DNA of 64,000 nucleotides from CAJQPP01 sp963793465 (GTDB lineage: Bacteria; Planctomycetota; Planctomycetia; Pirellulales; Pirellulaceae), in the NCBI GenBank assembly GCA_963793465.1, contig CAWCAJ010000007.1, positions 1-64,000 on the forward strand, given 5' to 3'. The notes under the pieces were generated by a model that saw only the letters and a list, made by a program, of their open reading frames with translations, was not told where the DNA came from and did not search any database. Numbering within the stretch: position 1 is the first letter of the stretch; each line of letters opens with the position of its first letter. A program made the position numbers and the translations under genes. Below are positions 8,694 to 17,498 of the stretch, piece by piece.

Positions 8694-9116
8694 TCAGGGT
8701 GTCTCCCGGTAGACAGCGTAGGAAACATTCCAGATTCCATTCCGCGTGCATGCCAACATGATGGGTTCCACCGTGCGGTAGGGGACCTGGCGACTGCAGC
8801 GGATACGCACCTCCACGTCCTGACCCAGTTCGGTCTTGGCATCAGCCAGCCGATTGCCGAGGTCGGGCAACACGATCTGGCGGCCAGCCAATGAAAGCGA
8901 GCCATCTTCCTGGAGGTTGATCGTGATTCGTGGAATCTCGGACAAAGGATCCGGGTCACCGGACCGCGCGATCGGCAGTTCCAACGTCAGGCGGGTTTCC
9001 TGTTTGGCCAGATGGCTGGAGACCAGAAAGAAAATGATCAACAGAAACACCACATCGATCATGGGGGTCATGTTGAATCCCAGTTTGCGGGGTCTGCTGA
9101 TGGTGGGTCGGCGCAT
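8694..9116 (-). CDS. exbD: ExbD/TolR-family protein (first copy)
   Basis: This 140-residue protein is the first of two adjacent ExbD/TolR paralogues. It shows the signature NMTPMIDVVFLLIIFFLV with the conserved aspartate in the single membrane helix, then a periplasmic beta/alpha domain. The second copy has a longer, more acidic periplasmic part, so the two may form a heteromeric stator. It lies 24 bases after exbB and 2 bases before the second exbD, on the same strand. Confidence 0.92.
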   Translation of the reverse strand: MRRPTISRPRKLGFNMTPMIDVVFLLIIFFLVSSHLAKQETRLTLELPIARSGDPDPLSEIPRITINLQEDGSLSLAGRQIVLPDLGNRLADAKTELGQDVEVRIRCSRQVPYRTVEPIMLACTRNGIWNVSYAVYRETP

Positions 9117-9140
9117 GGCAAGTTCCCGGGCGATCTCGTA

Positions 9141-9956
9141 TCAGGCGTTCTTTTTTTTGCGACGTAAGGGACCAAACACATGTTGCGCCGTATATCCGGT
9201 TTCGGCCACCAGTTGGTCGATGCGATTGCGAAATACGGCGAAAGCGCCGATCGAGGGAATGGCCACGATCAACCCGCCCACCGTCGTGACCAGTGCCTGG
9301 TAAATGCCTTCGGCCAATTGCGGAGCTCCGGCCGTGGCCTGAGTCGCCGCGACTTGCTGGAAGGCCATGATCATGCCAATCACGGTACCCAGCAGACCGA
9401 CCATTGGGGCAATATTCCCGATCACGGACAGATATTCGATTTTGCGATACAGGCGAGCCGATTGTTCGCCCAACGAATCTTCCAACGCTTTTTCTACGGC
9501 GGTCCAGCCATATTCCAGCTCCGACATGCCGTGCAATAGCACAAAGGAAAGCACTCCGGGATTCTGCGTGCAGACTTCGCGGGCTTCCGCGACTTGCCCT
9601 TGAGCCAGCAGGCTACGCACTTTCTCGCCCAACCCGGCGGGCACTACGTCGGCACGTTTGACAGTCAGTAAATGGTCGATGATCAAGTAAGCTGCGGTGA
9701 CGGAGAGAGCCAGCAGCACGATGATGATTGCGATCCCGATCCACCCGCCCGAAAAAATGATCTCCAGGAATCCCTTGGTTGTGACAGCCGTGCCGTCATT
9801 CGCCGGCGATTCCTGACCCCACAACGTGCTGGGCACCAGGCAACATGCCGCGGTGAGCAGAGTATGGGGCCGCCAGATTCGTGGGATGCGGTTAGTCGAC
9901 CGAGCGGATCGGGTCTGGCTGTTGCCGCCTGCAGTGGAAAATGGAGATGGATTCAC
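9141..9956 (-). CDS. exbB: ExbB/TolQ/MotA-family proton channel
   Basis: The 271-residue protein carries an N-terminal signal-like segment (cleavage near LWGQES), then three membrane helices: GWIGIAIIIVLLALSVTAAYLI, the helix in YLSVIGNIAPMVGLLGTVIGMI, and one around VTTVGGLIVAIPSIG. The conserved core GLLGTVIGM and the Thr/Gly-rich third helix are diagnostic of the ExbB/TolQ family. It forms the proton-conducting channel that pairs with ExbD. The start is GTG (9954-9956). It lies 20 bases after the upstream secreted protein and 24 bases before exbD. The added signal peptide resembles the extended ExbB type. Confidence 0.92.
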   Translation of the reverse strand: MNPSPFSTAGGNSQTRSARSTNRIPRIWRPHTLLTAACCLVPSTLWGQESPANDGTAVTTKGFLEIIFSGGWIGIAIIIVLLALSVTAAYLIIDHLLTVKRADVVPAGLGEKVRSLLAQGQVAEAREVCTQNPGVLSFVLLHGMSELEYGWTAVEKALEDSLGEQSARLYRKIEYLSVIGNIAPMVGLLGTVIGMIMAFQQVAATQATAGAPQLAEGIYQALVTTVGGLIVAIPSIGAFAVFRNRIDQLVAETGYTAQHVFGPLRRKKKNA

Positions 9957-9976
9957 GAACCGTGCCTACTTTCAGA

Positions 9977-10996
9977 TTATTGTTGATCCAGGTTTTCCAC
10001 TCGACCCGTTAACGACAAGGCGGCGTTGGACAGGCCATAGTCCCGTTGCAATTCGTTGAGAACCAGCTGGGCCTCATCGGGGCGGTCGGCGGCCACCAGC
10101 ATCTGATGGGCCTCCAACAAAGCCGCCCCACACAGTTGGTATTGTTCCGGGTGCAAGATGGGAACCTGCAACATACCAACCAGGGCTTCGTTCCGCAGTG
10201 AGTCTGCGCCGTTTCGATTGAGCTGTCGCTGGGCCAGTGCGATCAGAAAACGAGGACCGGCCTGCAATGCCTCAGGCATGCGGGCCATGGACGCTTTCCA
10301 ACGGGACAGATCACTTTCCCGCATGGACAGGGTTTGACCTCGCCACAGCTGGGCCGCTGCCAGGTGAGCGATCTCGGGATCTTCGCTGCGGGCCAGGTTA
10401 CGCAACACCTCCGTGGCCGCCGCTTCATCCATCAGCATCAGCCAACTGCCGGCAATCAGTTGCTGGGTCTCATCTCCCGATTGCGACCACTCCCGGTACA
10501 CGTCAAGTAGCGTGGGTGCCGGCCGCGATTTTGCCCAGGGGATCGGAATCAGGTGAAAAAAACGTGAGCGAGGAGTCTCTTGCCGAATCGCAAAAAAGAC
10601 CTGCAAGGCCTCCGGCTGACGATTCAATGCTCGAGCACACTGCAGTTGCCGGGCCATGATTTCGACCTTGACCCAGGAGCGTGGCTCTTCGGCGATCGCA
10701 TTTTCATAGCTTTGCCAGGCTGGCAGGAATTCACGGTCTGCGAAATGTTGATCGCCTGCCAGCTGGTTCGCTGTTCGCGGGTAGTCCACGGCGGTGACTC
10801 GCGAACTGGGGATTGCGGTTTGACGGCCATTGCCAGAGTAAACCAGCTGTTCCGAATCCCAGGAAATGACCTGCGCCTGGAACTGCGAAACCTTGCCGGT
10901 TCTGCGATCGCGGACGGTGATCTGATCCTGAGCGGCGGTGGGGCACGCCGCCCAGCCGATTGCCAGAACCAGCCACGCCCGCCAAAAGCCCTGCAT
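9977..10996 (-). CDS. Secreted repeat protein leading the ExbBD operon
   Basis: The 339-residue product has a signal peptide (hydrophobic WLVLAIGWAAC, cleavage after TAAQ). A short beta-rich part follows (DQITVRDRRTGKVSQFQAQVISW), then helical TPR-like repeats (WQSYENAIAEEP, ARALNRQPEALQVFF). It is presumably periplasmic. It is the first gene of the five-gene operon and sits 20 bases before exbB. The start used is the ATG at 10996; a TTG 18 bases upstream is also possible. No enzymatic motif is visible. Together with the terminal TPR protein it frames the ExbB-ExbD-ExbD motor with two secreted repeat proteins. Confidence 0.75.
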   Translation of the reverse strand: MQGFWRAWLVLAIGWAACPTAAQDQITVRDRRTGKVSQFQAQVISWDSEQLVYSGNGRQTAIPSSRVTAVDYPRTANQLAGDQHFADREFLPAWQSYENAIAEEPRSWVKVEIMARQLQCARALNRQPEALQVFFAIRQETPRSRFFHLIPIPWAKSRPAPTLLDVYREWSQSGDETQQLIAGSWLMLMDEAAATEVLRNLARSEDPEIAHLAAAQLWRGQTLSMRESDLSRWKASMARMPEALQAGPRFLIALAQRQLNRNGADSLRNEALVGMLQVPILHPEQYQLCGAALLEAHQMLVAADRPDEAQLVLNELQRDYGLSNAALSLTGRVENLDQQ

Positions 10997-11349
10997 TGCC
11001 GAGTGTGCGTTCAAGAAACCATCCTGTTGCCGAGTTCTCCGTTACCCCGTTTGCTGCTTCGCGGACCGCCTGGTTGCCCGGCCGCGCTCCGGTCATCCCT
11101 GACCCAAGAATAAAACCCGGCGGTGCAAACGTCAATTGACGGGACCTGCCCTGCCCCGTTTTACCGCCGTGCGGCCCAATCGTGGCATCCAGGTTACCCA
11201 ACTTCCAGTGGATGGACCTGACGTGTCACAGGCCGCCAGCAGATGAAAAAAAGGCCCCCTTTTCCCGGTTCGACGGACCTGAGTTGTCCACAGCCCGGCG
11301 AAAAATTCTGCAGTTCAGTCGTGGTCGAGTATTTCCAGGGAGAGAACCT
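10997..11349. other. Divergent intergenic region with an imperfect direct repeat
   Basis: This spacer should carry the promoter of the minus-strand ExbBD operon and that of the plus-strand small basic gene. An imperfect direct repeat of about 22 bases, centred on GGACCTGA and CACAG, occurs at 11213-11234 and 11274-11295, 61 bases apart. It could be a paired operator, but spacing and symmetry are not decisive. No RNA gene is seen. Confidence 0.4.
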
Positions 11350-11559
11350 ATGAAACGCCAACGTAGAAACCGATCCACCCGCCGCCGCGGATTGCAGAGT
11401 ATTGGAGACATCCTGAATACCGTACTGACGGATCTGGATCATTTGGAATCCCGCGACCGGGAAACCGAGTCGAGTCGGGAGAAGCCCACCGCGACGTTGA
11501 CTGTGGGCGTTCCGGTCAATCAGGAAACGTTCGCGTTTTATCAGCCAACGGAAGCGTAG
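11350..11559 (+). CDS. Small basic protein, unknown function
   Basis: The 69-residue product begins with a strongly basic stretch (nine Arg or Lys among the first 13 residues). An amphipathic helix-like part follows (LQSIGDILNTVLTDLDHL), then a polar tail. The start ATG at 11350 follows an AGGGAGAG-type site. The arrangement (basic tail, then IGDIL) loosely recalls the N-terminus of DUF721/DciA-type proteins, but it is too short and weak to assign. It precedes the DinG-like helicase by 118 bases on the same strand, so a shared transcript is possible. Confidence 0.5.
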   Translation: MKRQRRNRSTRRRGLQSIGDILNTVLTDLDHLESRDRETESSREKPTATLTVGVPVNQETFAFYQPTEA

Positions 11560-11677
11560 CCTCTCCCCGCGGACGCGGCGGGACATGGCATGGGGGCTCG
11601 GTCTGTCCCCTGTGACAATCCGGCCCGGATGGCGATATTGGACGGATCCACCGTTCCTCCACTCGCCCGATGATCCC

Positions 11678-13897
11678 ATGCTGCAACCTGCCGATGTTCT
11701 GGGACCCGGTCAGCTGATCTCCCGCCGCTTGCAAAACTACGAGCAGCGGCCCCAGCAACTGCAGATGGCCGATGCGGTCTACCAGGCAATCGCCAACAAG
11801 CAACACCTGGTGGTGGAAGCCGGTACCGGAGTCGGCAAGAGCTACGGCTACCTGGTGCCCGCCATCCTGGCGGCCACCGAGTCTCAGGAGGCCGGCGACG
11901 CTGAGGAGAAATCCAAAGTGATCGTCGTATCCACGCACACGATCAGTTTGCAAGAGCAATTGATCCACAAGGACATACCCCTGTTGCAAAGCGTCCTGCC
12001 ACGCGAATTTTCGGCGGTGCTGGCCAAAGGACGCGGTAACTACATCAGCTTGAGAAGGATGCAACAGGCCTTGAACAAGTCCGATTCGTTGTTTCCCGAC
12101 CAGGAAAGCATGGATGACTTGCGACAGATCGTGGATTGGTCGGCTGGCACCCGCGATGGCTCACGGGCCGATTTGGATTTCCGGGTTGCCCCCCAGGTCT
12201 GGGATGAGGTGGCCAGCGACAGCGGCAATTGCATGGGTCGAAGTTGTCCTCGTCACGAGGAGTGTTTTTACTTTCGAGCCCGCCGCCGCATGCAAAACGC
12301 CAACCTGCTGATTGTCAATCATGCCCTGTTTTTTGTGGATCTGTCACTGCGGCGATCGGGGATCAGCCTGTTACCCGACTACGGGACCGTGATCCTGGAC
12401 GAAGCTCACACGATCGAACAGGTGGCCGGCAACCATCTGGGATTGTCGATCAGCAATGGGCAGATCGATTTTGCCCTTAACAAGCTGTACAACGATCGCA
12501 CCAACAAGGGGCTGTTGGTGCACCACAAGGTCAAGGAAGGACAGCAGTTGGTTCTGAATGCCAGTCATCGCAGCGACGAGTTTTTTGAGGATCTGCTGTC
12601 CTGGGCCACGCGGCAAAGCGGAGACGGGTTCAACCTGATGCAACGGGTGCGCAAACCGGGGGTGGTCGCCAACCCGCTTTCCACCGTATTGGACAAGCTG
12701 GCCCGCTATCTGCAACATCTGGCCCAGCAACAGAAGGATGTGTCCGAACGACAGGACTTGCTGGCCAGCCAATCGCGGATCGAGGCTCTGGCGATGGCTC
12801 TGGAGCAATGGCGTCTGCAGGAGTTGCCGGATGCGGTGTTTTGGATCGAATCCCAACAGCGACGCGGTCGCAAGCGGACCCTGGAATTGAAAGCATCACC
12901 GATCGATGTGGGAACCACTCTGCGACAGGAACTCTATGACAAGGCGGATAGCGTGATTCTGACCAGTGCCACATTGGGTACCGGAGGCGCACGCTCATTC
13001 GATTTTTTTCGCAGTCGAATTGGTTTGACAAGCCCCCGCCAATTGCAGCTGGGCAGCCCCTTCGATTATCAAAAACAGGCCAGGTTGATCCTGGTGCAGG
13101 ATATGGCGGATCCGGTGAAAGACCGGGATACCCATTTTCGACAGACATTGGATGCCATCCGGCACTATGTTCAGCAAACCGATGGTCACGCCTTTGTGTT
13201 GTTCACCAGCTACCAGGCGTTGCGTGCCACGGCCAGTCAATTGACACCCTGGCTGACCCGCCATGATCTGGCCCTCTATTCACAGGCCGACGGTATGCCA
13301 CGGGGTCGGTTGCTGGAGATGTTTCGCCAGAATCCCCGAGGCGTTCTGTTGGGTACGGACAGCTTTTGGCAGGGTGTCGATGTGCCCGGTAAAGCGTTGC
13401 AAAATGTGATCATTACACGCCTGCCGTTCAGTGTTCCCGATCACCCCTTGCTGGAGGCCAGGATGGAGGCGATCCAGCAAGCCGGCGGTAATCCGTTCAT
13501 GGACTATCAGGTGCCGGAGGCAGTCATCAAGTTCAAACAGGGGTTCGGACGGTTGATTCGCTCGTCAACCGATACGGGGATTGTGGTGGTGCTGGACCCC
13601 CGCATTCACCAGCGTCACTATGGACGGGCATTCCTGGCTGCTCTGCCGGATGTCCCCGTCGTCAAGGAAAATCTGCCGTCCACCAGCTCAGCAAATGTAG
13701 CAAATGGTGAACCTCTCCCCGGCGGGTTGCCAACGCCGGCGGGACCGATGACGGGGACAGTCAAGGCAACCCCGGGGAATGACACAATTCGGAAGCTGGG
13801 GATCCAAGCTGGGGGATCCGTTTTGGTTCCAAGGTCCCGGTTACCGGGGAAAAGCACCCGCTCACTATTTAAATGTTTAAATGCCCGGTATCATTAA
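11678..13897 (+). CDS. dinG: DinG/XPD-family superfamily 2 DNA helicase
   Basis: The 739-residue protein is an ATP-dependent 5'-3' type helicase. Visible motifs are Walker A EAGTGVGKS (residues 47-55), DEAH (241-244), TSATLG, GTDSFWQGVDVPG and the motif VI region QGFGRLIRSS. The Fe-S domain has cysteines 185, 190 and 196, but the position of the first ligand reads NYISLRR (Ile123/Ser124), so one of the four usual cysteines is missing. The last 75 residues after PDVPVVKENL are low in complexity and look added. The start MLQPADVLG (ATG 11678) was chosen because upstream residues lack helicase similarity; no clear ribosome site is seen. A 17-bp tandem duplication spans the stop codon. Confidence 0.88.
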   Translation: MLQPADVLGPGQLISRRLQNYEQRPQQLQMADAVYQAIANKQHLVVEAGTGVGKSYGYLVPAILAATESQEAGDAEEKSKVIVVSTHTISLQEQLIHKDIPLLQSVLPREFSAVLAKGRGNYISLRRMQQALNKSDSLFPDQESMDDLRQIVDWSAGTRDGSRADLDFRVAPQVWDEVASDSGNCMGRSCPRHEECFYFRARRRMQNANLLIVNHALFFVDLSLRRSGISLLPDYGTVILDEAHTIEQVAGNHLGLSISNGQIDFALNKLYNDRTNKGLLVHHKVKEGQQLVLNASHRSDEFFEDLLSWATRQSGDGFNLMQRVRKPGVVANPLSTVLDKLARYLQHLAQQQKDVSERQDLLASQSRIEALAMALEQWRLQELPDAVFWIESQQRRGRKRTLELKASPIDVGTTLRQELYDKADSVILTSATLGTGGARSFDFFRSRIGLTSPRQLQLGSPFDYQKQARLILVQDMADPVKDRDTHFRQTLDAIRHYVQQTDGHAFVLFTSYQALRATASQLTPWLTRHDLALYSQADGMPRGRLLEMFRQNPRGVLLGTDSFWQGVDVPGKALQNVIITRLPFSVPDHPLLEARMEAIQQAGGNPFMDYQVPEAVIKFKQGFGRLIRSSTDTGIVVVLDPRIHQRHYGRAFLAALPDVPVVKENLPSTSSANVANGEPLPGGLPTPAGPMTGTVKATPGNDTIRKLGIQAGGSVLVPRSRLPGKSTRSLFKCLNARYH

Positions 13898-13912
13898 ATG
13901 CCCGGTATCATT
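13879..13912. repeat. 17-bp perfect tandem duplication across the helicase stop
   Basis: Units 13879-13895 and 13896-13912 are identical (AAATGCCCGGTATCATT). The helicase stop codon TAA straddles the junction at 13895-13897, so the last codons are duplicated into the spacer. Confidence 0.92.
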
Positions 13913-14053
13913 AAGCCAAGGACTTTTCCAGATCTTCCCAAATTCGCGGCGGACGTGAAGCGGGTCACTGAAGTTAGAGGCGTTGCCGGGTAGAAAGAGT
14001 CGCTGGTTTCACTGTTCTCCCAGTTTTTTTTCCTCAGGAAAAAGGATCTCAAC

Positions 14054-14635
14054 ATGTTTAAGACATCGGCCACACTGATTGCTGTTGCCATGTTTGCTTT
14101 TGCGTCTCCGACACTTGCTCAGGAAGCAGGTGTGAAAATCGGGGATGAGGCCCCCAACTTCACGGCCATGGGTGTGGATGGCAAAGAATACACCATGGCC
14201 ACACTCAGCAAAGATGCCGATCTGGTGGTGGTTTGTTTCACCTGCAATCAATGCCCGGTGGCAGTTGCTTATGAAGATCGTTTCATCGAATTCTGCGAAA
14301 AGTACAAAGACAAGAACGTCTCCTTTGTGGCATTGAATTGCAACAATCGTACCGAAAACCTGGACGTCATGAAGCAGCGTGCCGAAGAGAAAGGCTTCAA
14401 TTTCATCTATGCCTTTGATGAAAGTGGTAAGGCGGCCAAGGAATTTGGTGCCCGCGTGACTCCCGAAATGTTCGTCGTCAAGGATGGCAAGATCGCCTAC
14501 CATGGTGCCTTCGACAACAAACAAACGGAACCCACGGAAATGTATCTGGTCAGCGCGGTGAATGCCCTGTTGGATGGCAAGACTCCTGAAAAGGCCGAAA
14601 CCAAGCCCTTCGGTTGCGGCATCAAGGCCAAGTAG
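14054..14635 (+). CDS. Secreted thioredoxin-fold (AhpC/TSA-like) protein
   Basis: The 193-residue product has a signal peptide (cleavage after TLAQ) and a redoxin fold. KIGDEAPNFTAMGVDGKEY is the usual AhpC/TSA/TlpA opening, and the active site is CNQC (Cys64, Cys67) in the context FTCNQCPVA. RVTPEMFVV contains the conserved cis-proline. The Pro after the second Cys and the CNQCPVA pattern match the redoxin-domain proteins common in planctomycetes. It probably performs thiol-disulphide chemistry outside the cytoplasm; the substrate is unknown. The C-terminus ends in a CGIK segment with a fifth cysteine. The start ATG follows AAAAAGGATCT. A terminator-like hairpin lies 35 bases after the stop. 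Confidence 0.85.
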   Translation: MFKTSATLIAVAMFAFASPTLAQEAGVKIGDEAPNFTAMGVDGKEYTMATLSKDADLVVVCFTCNQCPVAVAYEDRFIEFCEKYKDKNVSFVALNCNNRTENLDVMKQRAEEKGFNFIYAFDESGKAAKEFGARVTPEMFVVKDGKIAYHGAFDNKQTEPTEMYLVSAVNALLDGKTPEKAETKPFGCGIKAK

Positions 14636-14669
14636 TTCATCCCACTGAAACGGCCAGTCCGCTTTGCAG

Positions 14670-14710
14670 AAGGGGGAGTAACGTCATGGTGACGGACTCC
14701 CCCTTGTTTT
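14670..14710 (+). terminator. Hairpin terminator after the redoxin gene
   Basis: An inverted repeat (AAGGGGGAGT with ACTCCCCCTT, about 14670-14681 and 14693-14704) encloses a short loop that itself contains GTCA/TGAC complementarity. It is followed by GTTTTTG. This fits a Rho-independent terminator. Confidence 0.8.
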
Positions 14711-14923
14711 TGAACAGGCCCACACGGCGGCAGGTTGGGCGGTGGATGACACGCCATTGCAGGGTTCCGGTCTCGACTTGATGGTTGGGATTGGAGACGA
14801 ATTCCATGCAGCGAAGCCGCGCAGGGACCTGCCGCAATGGACTCCATCCCCGTCCCTTAACCTCAACACCCACCCATTTCTCAAACACCAGTTAACACCC
14901 ATACCCCGGATACGAGAGTCCTC

Positions 14924-15529
14924 ATGAACAGCGGTAGTCACGTCTGGATTGGATGGCTGTTAGGTTGCGCTTTGCTCACCCAGTTGGGATGCCAGCCATC
15001 AGCCAGTGAACCGGTGTTGAACGAGGCATCTCAGGAGTCATTGACCAGCCCGTCCGCGGCAGGCAGTGATACGCAGCAAGCGACGGGTAACTTGGACCAC
15101 GAGACTGAAGTTCAGGTAACCGTCGGAGGACGGTCCACTCTTGACTCGCTGGTTGCCGGACATCGAGGCAAGGTGGTGCTGGTCGATTTTTGGGCCACCT
15201 GGTGTGTGCCCTGCATGAAGCAATTCCCCCATACCGTGGAACTGGCGAAATGGAATCCCGATCAACTGGCGGTTATTGCCGTGAGCATGGATGAACCGGA
15301 TGCGTTGGAGCAGGTCCGTCGTTTTCTGGCGAAACACGATGCCCGCTTCGATCATCTGCTAAGCGAATACGGAGTGGGACAGGAGTCCTTCGAGAAGTTC
15401 GAGATTACCGATGGAGCCATTCCCCATTACAAGATTTTTGATCGCCAGGGTCAGCTCCGGCACACGGTCAGTGACGTGTCCCTGGTCGACGCATTGATCG
15501 ATCCATTGCTGGAAAAGGAAAACCCATGA
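14924..15529 (+). CDS. TlpA-like thioredoxin-fold lipoprotein
   Basis: The 201-residue product has a lipoprotein-like N-terminus: a hydrophobic segment ending in LTQLGC, although Gln at -3 is not ideal. A polar linker of about 50 residues follows, then a TlpA/ResA-type thioredoxin domain with WATWCVPC (Cys94, Cys97). GAIPHYKIFD supplies the cis-proline. Such proteins are periplasm-facing thiol oxidoreductases, often serving cytochrome c maturation. The stop overlaps the ATG of the downstream cytochrome gene (ATGA), so the pair is translationally coupled. That supports a role in keeping the cytochrome heme-site cysteines reduced, which is inference from position. Confidence 0.88.
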   Translation: MNSGSHVWIGWLLGCALLTQLGCQPSASEPVLNEASQESLTSPSAAGSDTQQATGNLDHETEVQVTVGGRSTLDSLVAGHRGKVVLVDFWATWCVPCMKQFPHTVELAKWNPDQLAVIAVSMDEPDALEQVRRFLAKHDARFDHLLSEYGVGQESFEKFEITDGAIPHYKIFDRQGQLRHTVSDVSLVDALIDPLLEKENP

Positions 15530-17319
15530 TCAGTCGTTCTCGGGGTCTGCCAATCTTTGTCCTGGTCATGCTGATGGCGGTGGATATCTGGTGCCAGGAA
15601 CCCGTCCATCGTTCGCCGGTGGATGTGGTGGTCGGGCCGGATGAAACCTGGCTGGCCACTGCCAATCAAACCTCGCATAGTGTTTCACTGGTCAGTGTTG
15701 CCACCGGTCAGGTGCTGGACGAGTTACCGCTGGGGGAACGTCCGGAATACATCGAGTGCACATCCGACGGCCGTTTCCTGCTGGTCACCAGCAGTCGTGC
15801 AGGCGAGCTTGCCGTAGTGGCTGTGGACGGGCAGCAGCTTGTCCTGCATGGTCGGATCCAGTTGGGTGGCCGACCCCACGGGATCGCCGTATCGCGTGAC
15901 GGTCAACGCGTCTGGATCGCCTTGACAGCCGTGGCTCAGGTGGCGGTGGTTGATCTACCGGAACTTCGGGTCCGGCATCGCTTTTCGACAGGTCGCTGGC
16001 CGCGATACCTGGCCCTCAACGGGGACGAAAGCCGGCTGGTGGTCGGCACCTCCGGTGATCGCGGCGTGACGGTGATCGATGCCGAATCCGGTGAAGTGCT
16101 GGCGTCGGAAAAATTCATGGGTTTGAACATTGGCCACTTGCAGACCAGCCGCGACGGGAATCGCGTCTGGCTGCCGTGGGCCGTTTATCGACAAAACCCA
16201 ATCACCGTCAGCAACATTCAAAGGGGTTGGGTGCTGGCAACGCGAGTCGGACGTGTTTATGCGGACGGCTCCCAGCGACGCGAGGCCATGTCGCTGGACC
16301 CCCAAGGCGAGGCCGTGGGCGATCCGTTTGGAATGGATTTGACCGAAGACGACCAGCAGGCGGTGGTTTCGGCAGCCGGGACCAAGGAACTGCTGGTCTA
16401 CCGGGTCCACGATCTGCCGCTAAAGTCTCGCGGCAGCACGGATCACATCCCCGCTGAAGTGCTGGAGGATGCCGAGCGGTTTTGGCGGATTCCCCTGGGT
16501 GGGCGTCCCCTGGGGTTGCAGATTTCGACCGACAATCGTCGCGTTTGGATCGCCAACTATTTGCGAAACTCGGTCCAGGAGGTCGATTTACAGCAACGTC
16601 GCGTGTCGCGGGAGATCTCGCTGGGTGCCGCGCCGCCGGACACGCCACAGCGTCAAGGCGAAGCACTCTTTTATGACGCCACACTCAGTCGCGACCAATG
16701 GTACAGCTGTCATACCTGTCATTACGAGGGGGGTACCAATGCCGTGACGATGGATACCTTTAATGACGATACTCCCTTTACCAATAAGTCGGTGTTGTCC
16801 TTGTATGGCGTTGCGGAGACGGGGCCCTGGACCTGGCATGGTCGCAGGAACGACCTGCCGGAAGCGGTGTCACGTTCCATCACAGAAACGATGTTGGGCA
16901 AGGTGCCCAGCGATGACGACGTGGCCGCCTTGACTGCCTTCCTGACCACGATCCCCGCGCCGGCCAGCTCGAATGGGGGGCCTGACCAGGGACGAGAGGC
17001 GGAGCGATTGGAAGTGCAACGGGGACGAGCCATCTTCAGCGGTCAGAAAGCCGGGTGCCTCACCTGCCATTCGGGCCCGCGGTACACGGACGGCGAGAAT
17101 CACGATCTCGGTTTGTCGGGCGAGCGTGACAAGTACCCCAGCTTTAATACGCCATCCTTGATCGGTGTCGGCGAGAAGGTCACGCTGTTGCATGATGGGC
17201 GGGCGGCATCGTTGGAGGCCTTGCTGACCGGACCCCACCGACCTGAAATCACGGGTGGTTCCGGCGAACTGAGCGCTCAGGAACTGGCCGACCTGATTGC
17301 GTTTCTGCAGTCATTGTAG
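15526..17319 (+). CDS. Beta-propeller / diheme cytochrome c fusion protein
   Basis: The 597-residue secreted protein has a signal peptide (cleavage near WCQEP). A YVTN-type beta-propeller occupies about residues 25-370, with repeats such as PHGIAVSRDGQRVWIAL and PLGLQISTDNRRVWIANY. A cytochrome c part follows, with two heme motifs: CHTCH at 395-399 and CLTCH at 511-515. The C-terminal half resembles the MauG / di-heme peroxidase group (SLYGVAETGPWTWHGR, FNTPSLIGVG, LLHDGRAASLEALL). It is probably a periplasmic electron-transfer or peroxidase-like enzyme; the substrate is unknown. Translation is coupled to the TlpA-like gene by a four-base overlap. Confidence 0.88.
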   Translation: MISRSRGLPIFVLVMLMAVDIWCQEPVHRSPVDVVVGPDETWLATANQTSHSVSLVSVATGQVLDELPLGERPEYIECTSDGRFLLVTSSRAGELAVVAVDGQQLVLHGRIQLGGRPHGIAVSRDGQRVWIALTAVAQVAVVDLPELRVRHRFSTGRWPRYLALNGDESRLVVGTSGDRGVTVIDAESGEVLASEKFMGLNIGHLQTSRDGNRVWLPWAVYRQNPITVSNIQRGWVLATRVGRVYADGSQRREAMSLDPQGEAVGDPFGMDLTEDDQQAVVSAAGTKELLVYRVHDLPLKSRGSTDHIPAEVLEDAERFWRIPLGGRPLGLQISTDNRRVWIANYLRNSVQEVDLQQRRVSREISLGAAPPDTPQRQGEALFYDATLSRDQWYSCHTCHYEGGTNAVTMDTFNDDTPFTNKSVLSLYGVAETGPWTWHGRRNDLPEAVSRSITETMLGKVPSDDDVAALTAFLTTIPAPASSNGGPDQGREAERLEVQRGRAIFSGQKAGCLTCHSGPRYTDGENHDLGLSGERDKYPSFNTPSLIGVGEKVTLLHDGRAASLEALLTGPHRPEITGGSGELSAQELADLIAFLQSL

Positions 17320-17392
17320 AAAAGGCTCGGCTTAAACGCGGGTGTCGTTCCCATTTACTCTGCCAGCGGCCTATCCTCTTCCTGCCGCCTTT

Positions 17393-17429
17393 AAAAGAAA
17401 AACGCGATGGCCGGTTCTGGCCATCGCGG
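17393..17429 (-). terminator. Terminator of the GlsB/YeaQ transcript (minus strand)
   Basis: A ten-base-pair perfect stem (17403-17412 with 17419-17428, core GCGATGGCC) has a six-base loop. On the minus strand it is followed by a U-rich run (complement of AAAAGAAAAA at 17393-17402). It lies about 70 bases after the GlsB/YeaQ stop. Confidence 0.88.
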
Positions 17430-17498
17430 ATGCTTGCATGAATCTAAGACAGCCCTCGGTTGCCGACCGCTATGCGGCTTGATTCTGCCGCAATCCCA

